From assembly GCF_003387075.1 (NCBI RefSeq), contig NZ_QUMQ01000001.1, positions 2,542,001 through 2,606,000 of the forward strand: DNA of 64,000 nucleotides. Direction: 5' to 3'. Made by a program: the position numbers and the translations under genes. Positions 36,726 through 43,084 of the stretch are shown here, piece by piece (position 1 is the stretch's first letter; the number at the start of each line of letters is the position of its first letter). The stretch comes from Asanoa ferruginea. GTDB lineage: Bacteria; Actinomycetota; Actinomycetes; Mycobacteriales; Micromonosporaceae. Under the pieces are notes generated by a model. That model was given only the letters and a program-made list of their open reading frames with translations, ran no database searches and was not told the origin of the DNA.

Positions 36726-37394
36726 GTGTCATACCCAGCATCACCACTCGTGCAACAGCCGGTGACCACCCCGCGCCGCCGGCCGGGTGCCGTCGTCGGC
36801 GCCGGCGGCGTCCTGCTGCTGATGGCGTTCGGCAGCGTGCTCTACGGCGCCACCGGCCTCGCGCTGATGCCCGGCATCATCGACCGGTTCCAGGCCGCCG
36901 CCTTCACCGCCGGGGTCACGGTCGACGAGATCGACAGCGCCACCCGGCTGTTGCGCGGCGTGCCGATCGCGGCCGCGTTCGTCGGCGTTGTCGGCGCGGT
37001 GCTGCTGGTCGTGCTCGCGATCGGCACGCTGCGCGGCAACAGCGCGGTGCGGGTCGCGGCCTGGGTGGTCTGCGGCGTCGGCCTGGTCGGCGGCGGCCTC
37101 GCGGCGGTCTTCGGGTTCGCCCAACGGATCGGCTCGTGGTCCGACGACGCGGTCATCCAGGCGCTCACCGCGGCGCATCCTGGCTGGTGGCTGTGGACCA
37201 GCGCGGTCCTTTCCGTCCTACAGGCGCTGGGCTACGTTGTGGTGGCGCTGCTGCTGGCCTCGCCCGCGGCCAACGCATACTTCCGGCGCACGCCGTCGCT
37301 ACCCCCAGGCCCCACCGGCTCGGCGCCGCCACCCCCGCCCCCGGTCGACCCGACTGACTGGCAGCGCCCGTCGACCACCCCCGCCGCCATGTGA
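36726..37394 (+). CDS. Four-helix membrane protein, paralogue of the preceding gene
   Basis: 222 residues from GTG 36726, with GGAGGG upstream. Same architecture as its neighbour: a short N-terminus, four hydrophobic helices (GAVVGAGGVLLLMAFGSVLYG, AAAFVGVVGAVLLVVLAIGTL, VRVAAWVVCGVGLVGGGLAA, WTSAVLSVLQALGYVVVALLL) and a Pro-rich tail. Shared spots are the third-helix start (R-V-A-A-W-V-V-G/C) and the A-S-P-A-A-N-A motif after helix four (ALPASNAWF in the neighbour, ASPAANAYF here). Its stop overlaps a possible SDR start. Confidence 0.75.
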   Translation: MSYPASPLVQQPVTTPRRRPGAVVGAGGVLLLMAFGSVLYGATGLALMPGIIDRFQAAAFTAGVTVDEIDSATRLLRGVPIAAAFVGVVGAVLLVVLAIGTLRGNSAVRVAAWVVCGVGLVGGGLAAVFGFAQRIGSWSDDAVIQALTAAHPGWWLWTSAVLSVLQALGYVVVALLLASPAANAYFRRTPSLPPGPTGSAPPPPPPVDPTDWQRPSTTPAAM

Positions 37395-37405
37395 AGGACC
37401 GCACC

Positions 37406-38173
37406 GTGCCGACCGCACTCGTCACCGGCGCCACCGCGGGCATCGGTGCCGCTTTCGCGCGCCGCCTCGCCGCCGACGGCTACGACCTCGTCCTCGTCGC
37501 CCGCGACACCGACCGGCTCACCACCCTGGCCGCCGAACTCGGCGGCAGCGTCGAGGTGCTGCCCGCCGATCTGTCCACCGAGCCCGGCCTGGCCGCGGTC
37601 GCCGAACGGCTCGGCGGCCACGTCGACCTGTTGGTGAACAACGCCGGCGCGACCCTCAACCGGTCGTTCCTCAAGTCGACGGCCGACGACGAAGCCTGGC
37701 TGCTGCGGCTCAACGTGCTCGCCGTGATGCGCCTTACTCACGCGGCCCTGCCGGCGATGACCGACCGCGGCAATGGGTCTGTGATCAACGTCTCGTCAGC
37801 CTCCTCATTCGCACCCGTCATGCCGGGCTCGACATACCCGGCGAGCAAAGCGTGGGTCACCCATTTCAGTGAGTCGATCGGGCGATCTGTCGGGCGGTTC
37901 GGCGTACACGTGATGGCCCTCTGTCCCGGATATACGCGCACCGAGTTCCACAGCCGGGCGGGCATAGACGTGTCGAAAACCCCCTCTTGGATGTGGTTAC
38001 AGGCCGACGACGTGGTCGCGCACGGACTCCGGGATCTGGCCCGTGGCCGCCTCGTGAGCGTGCCGAACTGGAAATACAAGGTCGCGGTGTTCGGCATGCG
38101 GCACGCACCGCGCGGGTTGTTCGCGCGCGTCGCCAACGACACCCGCGGCCGCATCGGTCGCGACAACCTGTGA
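37406..38173 (+). CDS. Short-chain dehydrogenase/reductase
   Basis: 255 residues from GTG 37406, preceded by GAAGGA; GTG 37391 is an alternative coupled to the previous stop. The NAD(P)-binding motif is TGATAGIGAAFA, with NNAG in LLVNNAGATL. The catalytic Ser lies in NVSSASSF and the catalytic YxxxK in YPASKAW. The substrate is not evident. The C-terminal part (WKYKVAVFGMRHAPRGLFAR) is typical of the bacterial DltE/YqjQ-like group. Confidence 0.88.
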   Translation: MPTALVTGATAGIGAAFARRLAADGYDLVLVARDTDRLTTLAAELGGSVEVLPADLSTEPGLAAVAERLGGHVDLLVNNAGATLNRSFLKSTADDEAWLLRLNVLAVMRLTHAALPAMTDRGNGSVINVSSASSFAPVMPGSTYPASKAWVTHFSESIGRSVGRFGVHVMALCPGYTRTEFHSRAGIDVSKTPSWMWLQADDVVAHGLRDLARGRLVSVPNWKYKVAVFGMRHAPRGLFARVANDTRGRIGRDNL

Positions 38174-38191
38174 TCGCCGGCCGTCCGGCGA
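38174..38191 (+). terminator. Weak hairpin after the SDR gene
   Basis: TCGCCGG / CCGGCGA, 7 bp with a 4-nt loop, immediately after the stop. No T-tract follows. Confidence 0.35.
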
Positions 38192-38273
38192 CCGTTCGCT
38201 AAAGGGCGAAATTTCCCGATCCCTGGTGGGGCGCCCAGCAGCTTCACAGGATCGACCAGTACGCTTCTCCACC

Positions 38274-38813
38274 ATGGGGGACCACGACGACCTGCGTAAA
38301 TTCATCACCGACCTTGCCGTTGTGCACGGTCGCGTGGTGCTTTCCTCAGGCCGTGAGGCCGACTGGTATGTCGACCTACGTCGCGTGGCCCTTCACTATG
38401 CGTCCGCACCGTTGGTCGGACGCGTCATGCTCGACCTGACTTCCGACTGGGACTTCGACGCGGTGGGTGGCCTCACCCTCGGTGCCGACCCGGTGGCGAC
38501 CGCCATGCTCCATGCGGCGGCGTCGACCGGGCGACCGCTCGACGCGTTCGTGGTCCGTAAGACGGCCAAGGCGCACGGTCTCCAACGCCGGATCGAGGGT
38601 CCTGATGTTGCCGGACGACGGGTGCTTGTCGTGGAAGACGCCTCCACGACAGGGCAAAGCCCGTTGACCGCCGTCGAGGCGCTCCGGGAAGCCGGGGCTG
38701 AGGTAGTAGGCGTAGCGGTTATCGTCGATCGGGGAGCAGGGGACGCCATTCGGGCGGCCGGGCTCTCCTATAAGGCGGCCTACTCGATGGCTGACCTCGG
38801 CCTAGTGGCGTAA
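38274..38813 (+). CDS. pyrE: Orotate phosphoribosyltransferase
   Basis: 179 residues from ATG 38274. TACGCT at 38260-38265 ends 8 nt before it and no Shine-Dalgarno is seen, so the message may be nearly leaderless. Motifs: HGRVVLSSGREADWYVDLR (the orotate site), VVRKTAKAHG (catalytic loop Lys) and the PRPP motif VLVVEDASTTGQS. It makes orotidine 5'-phosphate from orotate and PRPP in pyrimidine synthesis. Unlike the usual pyr cluster, no other pyrimidine gene is nearby. Confidence 0.95.
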   Translation: MGDHDDLRKFITDLAVVHGRVVLSSGREADWYVDLRRVALHYASAPLVGRVMLDLTSDWDFDAVGGLTLGADPVATAMLHAAASTGRPLDAFVVRKTAKAHGLQRRIEGPDVAGRRVLVVEDASTTGQSPLTAVEALREAGAEVVGVAVIVDRGAGDAIRAAGLSYKAAYSMADLGLVA

Positions 38814-38830
38814 AAGTTTGCCGATTCGGA

Positions 38831-38846
38831 CCTGCTCATATGCAGG
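38831..38846. promoter_or_regulatory. Candidate operator of the ArsR-family gene
   Basis: CCTGC-TCATAT-GCAGG, an inverted repeat with an AT-rich centre, 25 bp upstream of the ArsR start. Size and position fit autoregulation. Confidence 0.4.
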
Positions 38847-38870
38847 CGGGTCGATGCTGTAAGTGGAAGG

Positions 38871-39251
38871 ATGGAAATCGTGGGAACTGCGTTGGCTGAA
38901 ATGTCCATGCCTCAGATCTCGCCGCTAGCCGGCGAGCCAATCGAACGTGCCGACGCCGAGCGCCTCGCCGGGGTGCTCAAGGCGCTCGCCGACCCGGCCC
39001 GACTGAGGCTCCTGAGCCTCATCCAGTCGGCACCGGAAGGCGAGGCCTGCGTCTGCGACCTGACCGCACCACTCGGCCTGTCCCAGCCGACCGTGAGCCA
39101 CCACCTCCGGATCCTGACCGAGGCGGGGCTGCTCGAGCGGGAGAAGCGCGGCGTGTGGGCCTACTACCGGCTCGTGCCGTCGGCTATCGCGACGATCGCC
39201 GATCTGCTCACCCCGCCGCGCAAGCGGGCCACCAAGAAGGCCGCCCGCTGA
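38871..39251 (+). CDS. ArsR/SmtB-family metalloregulator
   Basis: 126 residues. The winged helix-turn-helix is LKALADPARLRLLSLIQ...LSQPTVSHHLRILTEAGLL, followed by a wing EKRGVWAYYRL. The metal site of the ArsR type is present as ACVCDLT (Cys-x-Cys in the alpha-3 helix), which binds As(III), Sb(III) or soft metals in relatives. A Lys/Arg tail ends the protein. No arsenic efflux or reductase gene is close; the next gene is a class II aldolase 5 bp away. The effector is therefore unknown. GGAAGG precedes the ATG. Confidence 0.88.
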   Translation: MEIVGTALAEMSMPQISPLAGEPIERADAERLAGVLKALADPARLRLLSLIQSAPEGEACVCDLTAPLGLSQPTVSHHLRILTEAGLLEREKRGVWAYYRLVPSAIATIADLLTPPRKRATKKAAR

Positions 39252-39255
39252 AGCG

Positions 39256-39921
39256 GTGAGCGCCACAGGCCCGGCGTCGCCTCCAAGACTCGACGCCGGG
39301 TCCGAAGACGAGCGCGACCTACGCGACCAGCTCGCGCAGGTCGGTGCCGAGGTGGTTCGTGCCGGCCTCGTGGTCGGCTCAGGTGGCAACCTGTCGGCTC
39401 GCCGACCGGGCGATGACACCTGCTGGGTGACCGGTGCCGGCACCTGGTTGGACCGGCTCGACCGCCCGTCATTCGTGCGCGTCCGGATCAGCGACGGCTC
39501 TTCCGAGCCGGGGCTCGTCCCGAGTTCCGAGGTCGCGCTGCACCTGGCGACCTACCGTGCGCGCCCCGACGTGACGGCGATCATCCATCTGCATCCCCAG
39601 ATGGCGCTGTTGCTCGACGCGCTCGGCGAACGCGTACGCCTGCTGACGACCGACCACGCCTTCTACGTGCGCCGGGTTGGCACCGTGCCGTTCTTCCCGC
39701 CGGGCACGGCCGAGTTGGCCGAGGCCGCGGCGGCCGCCGTCGCCGACGGCACCAACTGCTTGATCCTGAGCCGGCACGGCTGCTCGGTGCTGGCCGACAG
39801 TGTCGAGCTCGCACACAAACGCGCCAGCAACCTCGAAGAGGCGGCGCACCTGACCTACCGCGCCTTGGCCCTCGGCCGCGCGGCAGACCTCACCGACCAA
39901 CCCCCGCCCGCCGTCGCCTGA
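39256..39921 (+). CDS. Class II aldolase/adducin family protein
   Basis: 221 residues from GTG 39256. It has the fuculose-phosphate aldolase pattern: LVVGSGGNLSAR near the start, SSEVALH (catalytic Glu), the zinc ligands IIHLHPQ and a third His in LSRHGCSVL. Members cleave sugar phosphates (L-fuculose-1-phosphate, L-ribulose-5-phosphate epimerase) or act in methionine salvage. The substrate here is unknown. Probably in one operon with the ArsR gene, an unusual pairing. Confidence 0.87.
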   Translation: MSATGPASPPRLDAGSEDERDLRDQLAQVGAEVVRAGLVVGSGGNLSARRPGDDTCWVTGAGTWLDRLDRPSFVRVRISDGSSEPGLVPSSEVALHLATYRARPDVTAIIHLHPQMALLLDALGERVRLLTTDHAFYVRRVGTVPFFPPGTAELAEAAAAAVADGTNCLILSRHGCSVLADSVELAHKRASNLEEAAHLTYRALALGRAADLTDQPPPAVA

Positions 39922-39950
39922 CTTCCGGCTGGCCCCGCCGCCCGGCGGCT

Positions 39951-40175
39951 GACTGCCGCTGCGGCTTTGGTCGGGTGGCGTCCGAGTGCCGCTGCGGGTC
40001 TGCTCGGATGGCGCCCGAGTGCCGTTGCGGCTCTGGTCGGGTGGCGCCTGAGTGCCGGCTGGCCCGCCGGCCGTCGCCTGACTGCCGCTGCGGCTCTGGT
40101 CCGGTGGCGCCCGAGTACCGCTGCGGGTCTGCTCGGGTGGCGCCCGAGTACCGCCGTGGGTCTGCTCGAGTGGCT
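39951..40175. repeat. 33-bp tandem repeats
   Basis: Copies start at 39951, 39984, 40017, a 30-bp variant at 40050, then 40080, 40113 and a decayed copy at 40146. The common core is GAGTGCCGCTGCGGGTCTGC with a GGTGGCGCCC end. Two unit subtypes (GGCTCTGGTC versus GGGTCTGCTC) alternate, so the real duplication step may be 66 bp. Confidence 0.85.
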
Positions 40176-40345
40176 GGTGATCGTTTGCAGCTGGTCAGCA
40201 CCGATAGGCCCGGTTTCCTTGATCATGTGCAGCTCATCAACACCTAGCGCGGCGTGTCGTGCAGACCTGGCGCACATGATCATGGCGGAAGTCATGTGTC
40301 GTGCAGATCCGGTGCACATGATCAAGGCGTCGGGCCTCGACCAGC

Positions 40346-40395
40346 AGATCTAGGTAAAAAGTTGCTGCTCAAGCGACATTCTTTTACCTAGATCT
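40346..40395. repeat. AT-rich long hairpin
   Basis: Arms AGATCTAGGTAAAA (40346-40359) and TTTTACCTAGATCT (40382-40395) pair perfectly. The loop contains a second small stem (GTTGCT/AGCGAC). The composition is far below the local GC level. It could be a bidirectional terminator between the aldolase and dedA units or part of a mobile palindrome. Confidence 0.75.
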
Positions 40396-40648
40396 CCCGG
40401 AGGGCGGGTCGCCGGCGGCGTGGCGGTGCGCAATACGCCCAAGGGTCTGCCGCGGCCGCCTTCGGAGCGTGTGGGGGGCCGGGGATGCGGCGCATTCGAG
40501 CCTCAGCCCGCTGTTTCGGGCGGCTGCGGGTCGTTCGATGGCGGCGCAGGCTCTGGCCACGATGGTCCGGAGGCGAAGCCGTCCGGCTTGCTTGCCGCCG
40601 CCGTAGGCGCGGTCGGATCCTGCGGAACCACCCACCCACCGCAACCTG

Positions 40649-40787
40649 GGCGGATCTCCTCGTCGGGCGTAGCCCACAAACCAGGATCTCCGGGCGGGGA
40701 CAAGGTGGAGCTCCCTACCGGAAGACCGACCTTGTCCCCGCCCGGAGATCCTGGTGCCCTGAGCGAAGCCCGACGAGGAGATCCGCC
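40649..40787. repeat. Large nested inverted repeat (139 bp)
   Basis: Outer arms of 20 bp (40649-40668 and 40768-40787; GGCGGATCTCCTCGTCGGGC) flank inner perfect arms of 26 bp (40681-40706 and 40729-40754; core ATCTCCGGGCGGGGACAAGG). The inner loop is 22 bp with a GGAGCTCC palindrome. Between outer and inner arms lie unpaired 12- and 13-bp segments. No protein is encoded. It resembles a MITE or REP-like palindromic element. Confidence 0.9.
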
Positions 40788-40821
40788 TCCACGGGCTGGC
40801 ATCTTCTTCGAGCGGCCGGGG

Positions 40822-40885
40822 CCGGGGCAGCGCCCCGGTGGGGTCCGGGGCAAAGCCCCGAAAAGGGGGCAAGGGGCAAAGCCCC
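40822..40885 (-). terminator. Array of three GC hairpins at the end of dedA
   Basis: CCGGGGC-AGC-GCCCCGG (40822-40838), CGGGGC-AAA-GCCCCG (40846-40860) and GGGGC-AAA-GCCCC (40873-40885). On the minus strand they follow the dedA stop within 5 bp and probably end its transcription. Confidence 0.6.
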
Positions 40886-40889
40886 CTAC

Positions 40890-41663
40890 CTACGGCGCCC
40901 GGTGGCTGCCGCGGCGCTTCTCCTCGACGGCCTCGGCGATGCCGGCCACCGGGGAGACCCCGATGATCGCCATCTCCTTGGCGCGCTTGCGGGCGCGGCG
41001 GTCGCGGATGATCTCGATGATGATCGGCAGGATCGAGATGAGCACGATGAGGGCTACGAACGGCAGGATGTAGCGGTCGATGTGGGTGCCGATGGCGTCG
41101 TAGATCCGGTCTGCCAGTAGGTAGCCGATCAGGATGATGCCGTCGGTCCAGAGGATCGCGCCGACCACGTTCCAGACGAAGAACTGCTTCGCTGGCATGC
41201 CGAGCACGCCGGCTACGGGGTTGAGGAACGTGCGGACGATCGGGATGAAGCGAGCCAGCACGACGGCCTTGGCGGGGCCGAACTTCTGGAAGTAGTGCTC
41301 GGCCTTCTCCACGTATTCGCGCTTGAACAACCGCGAGTCGGGCTTGTCGAACATCCGCGTGCCATAGCGGGCACCGAGCAGATGGCCGAGCTGCGCGCCG
41401 ATGATCGCGCACACCGGCGCACCGATCAGCAGGCCCGCCAGGGAGATCTTGGTGCCGTCACCGAAGATCGCGTCAGCCACTGGAGTCGCGGCGACGCCGG
41501 CCAGGAAGAGCAGCGAGTCGCCGGGGAAGAAGAAGCCGACCAGCAGCCCCGTCTCGGCGAACAGAATCGCCCAGACGCCGTAGAGACCGAAGGTGTGGAG
41601 CAGGTCCTTCGGATCCAGGGGGTTGAAGGCGAGGTTTTCGGCCAGGGCGCGCGTCGTCTCCAC
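40890..41663 (-). CDS. DedA-family membrane protein
   Basis: About 257 residues from GTG 41663. A -10-like TAGCCT on the minus strand lies 8 nt before this GTG, inside the longer frame that begins at TTG 41690. DedA motifs are ETGLLVGFFFPGDSLL (membrane-embedded acidic residues), GAQLGHLLGARYG and ARFIPIVRTFLNPVAGVLGM. Several transmembrane helices and a basic tail follow. DedA proteins act as lipid flippases or scramblases (undecaprenyl phosphate, phosphatidylethanolamine) and affect envelope integrity. Confidence 0.9.
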   Translation of the reverse strand: METTRALAENLAFNPLDPKDLLHTFGLYGVWAILFAETGLLVGFFFPGDSLLFLAGVAATPVADAIFGDGTKISLAGLLIGAPVCAIIGAQLGHLLGARYGTRMFDKPDSRLFKREYVEKAEHYFQKFGPAKAVVLARFIPIVRTFLNPVAGVLGMPAKQFFVWNVVGAILWTDGIILIGYLLADRIYDAIGTHIDRYILPFVALIVLISILPIIIEIIRDRRARKRAKEMAIIGVSPVAGIAEAVEEKRRGSHRAP

Positions 41664-41741
41664 GGGCACAAAGGCTACCGGGCTTGGCAAGTTGACAGTG
41701 GTGGGGCGGACAAACCCGGGAAATGTGGCCTGTCCGGCCTT

Positions 41742-41763
41742 GGCCGAGGGCTACGCCTCGGCC
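41742..41763 (-). terminator. Hairpin downstream of the repeat-tail membrane protein gene
   Basis: GGCCGAGG / CCTCGGCC, perfect 8 bp with a 6-nt loop, in the 220-bp gap between the stop at 41883 and dedA. A second GC hairpin (CGGGGC-TCT-GCCCCG) lies near 41837. The gap otherwise holds nothing I can identify. Confidence 0.45.
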
Positions 41764-41882
41764 TTGGCCCCGCCGCGAACCAGCCCTCCGCCTCTTGGTC
41801 CGGCGTGTGGCACCGGTGTCGACCCCCGCCTTGGGACGGGGCTCTGCCCCGCCCTCGACTCGGCCCTGGTCCTGGCCGCGAG

Positions 41883-43052
41883 CTACGCCTCAGCCTTGGC
41901 CCGTGCCGCGGTCTCGACTGCGCCTTCGGTCCCGGCCTCGGGTTCGGCCTCCGCGCCGGCTTCGGCCCCAGACCCCGCGTCGGCGGTGGCGTCGACCTCA
42001 GCCCCGGGTTCGGCGGCGGTCTCGACCTCAGACCTGGCGTTGGTGCTGGCGTCGACCTCAGCCCCGGCGTCGCCGGCGGTCTTGACCTCAGCCGCGGCGT
42101 CGCCGGCGGTCTCGACCTCAGACCCGGCGTTGGTGCTGGCGTCGACCTCAGCCCCGGCTTCCGCAGCGGTCTCGACCTCGGACCTGGCGTTGGTGCTGGC
42201 CGTGACGTCAGCCCTGGCGTCGGCGGCGGTCTCGACCTCGGACCTGGTGTTGGTGCCGGCCTCGACCTCAGCCCCGGCTTCAGCTGCGGCGTCGGCCTCG
42301 GACCCGCTCCAGGCCACGACCTCATCCTCGGTCCTGACCTCATCGTCGGCCTTGACCCCGGTCCCGGTCGGGACCTCCGCGTCGCCCTCAGCCCAAGCCG
42401 CATCGTCGTCCTCGTCCTCGACGTCATCCTCGGCGCCCCTGCGTCGGCGCAAGGCGATCACCGCGGCGACTGCCGCGGCCACCACGAGCAGGCCGCCTAC
42501 GCCGCCGATTACGCCCCACGCCGCGCCGGTTAGGTGCAGGCCGCCGCCGGTTACGTTGATTTCGATCGGTGCCGTGTCGTTGCTGCCGTTGAGGTCGATG
42601 ATTTCGCCGTCGCACTTGCACCTGACGTTGATGCGGACCGAGCCGCCCTCCACGTCGGTTCCGTCGATTCGCATCGTGAAGGGGAACGTGATGGTCTCGC
42701 CGACCGCCACTGCCGAGCCGGGCTGGCAGCGGTAGATGACGGCGTTGGGGTTGGCGTGTAGCTGGCACTCGGGCGGGACGCCTACTGCGGTCGTGCCCTT
42801 CGGCATCGTGACGTCGACGATCGTGACCGGGGTGCCGGTGTCGCTGCGGTCCGGCGCGGTCGGACCGTCGTTGCGGAAGCCGATGTTGATGTCGGCCTGG
42901 TCGCCGACCGCGCCCTTGATGCGGGCGCCCAGCGCGCGGAAGTCGAAGTTGCCCGTGGGGATCGCGGCCGCGGCCGGTGCGATGCCGGTCATGAGCAGCG
43001 CGCCGACGGCTCCGATGACGGCGAGGGTGCGCCAGGCAGGGGTGGTTCGCAT
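41883..43052 (-). CDS. Secreted-domain membrane protein with acidic Ala/Glu repeat tail
   Basis: 389 residues from ATG 43052, with GGAGAG upstream. A signal peptide (about 1-30, ending APAAAA) is followed by an extracytoplasmic domain of about 140 residues (IGFRNDGPTAP, VTIVDVTMPKGTTAVGVPP), similar in style to the upstream LPITG protein. At about 174 stands LHLTG, then a transmembrane helix and RRRR, which looks like a cell-wall sorting signal. Instead of ending there, the chain continues for 185 residues with acidic repeats (AGAEVDASTNARSEVETA type). The tail would be cytosolic. Function unknown. It is 32 bp downstream of the LPITG gene. Confidence 0.78.
   Translation of the reverse strand: MRTTPAWRTLAVIGAVGALLMTGIAPAAAAIPTGNFDFRALGARIKGAVGDQADINIGFRNDGPTAPDRSDTGTPVTIVDVTMPKGTTAVGVPPECQLHANPNAVIYRCQPGSAVAVGETITFPFTMRIDGTDVEGGSVRINVRCKCDGEIIDLNGSNDTAPIEINVTGGGLHLTGAAWGVIGGVGGLLVVAAAVAAVIALRRRRGAEDDVEDEDDDAAWAEGDAEVPTGTGVKADDEVRTEDEVVAWSGSEADAAAEAGAEVEAGTNTRSEVETAADARADVTASTNARSEVETAAEAGAEVDASTNAGSEVETAGDAAAEVKTAGDAGAEVDASTNARSEVETAAEPGAEVDATADAGSGAEAGAEAEPEAGTEGAVETAARAKAEA
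41989..42288 (-). repeat. Ten coding 30-bp repeats in the acidic tail
   Basis: Ten consecutive 30-bp units, each coding ten residues, alternate between two subtypes (coding about AGAEVDASTN and ARSEVETA). The true duplication step is mostly 60 bp. High identity suggests length variation between strains. Confidence 0.88.
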
Positions 43053-43084
43053 GGTCGGTGGTTCTCTCCGTTGCTGGGGAAGTA

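Larger units (their letters stand above)
39922..40889. other. Gene-free kilobase rich in direct and inverted repeats
   Basis: 968 bp between the aldolase gene and dedA. It holds 33-bp tandem repeats (39951-40175), paired TGATCATGTGC/GCACATGATCA boxes (40218-40330), an AT-rich hairpin (40346-40395), a large nested inverted repeat (40649-40787) and three GC hairpins with AAA/AGC loops (40822-40885). Open frames run through it on both strands, but they follow the repeats and lack start signals. I see no gene. It looks like a hot spot for small palindromic elements. Confidence 0.7.

Noticed and set aside
39855-40353. Open frames on both strands across the 33-bp repeats
   Set aside because: They consist of 11-residue repeats, lack ribosome binding sites, and exist only because the unit length is a multiple of three.
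40384-41412. 342-codon minus-strand frame running through the inverted repeats and dedA
   Set aside because: It overlaps dedA in another frame and passes through palindromes and hairpins; no domain or start signal.
39951-42288. CRISPR-like arrays (33-bp and 30-bp repeats)
   Set aside because: The repeats are directly adjacent without unique spacers, and there are no cas genes.
41593-42735. 380-codon plus-strand frame over the repeat-tail membrane protein gene
   Set aside because: It is the antisense image of the Ala/Glu repeats; the minus-strand frame has a signal peptide, a membrane helix and a ribosome binding site.
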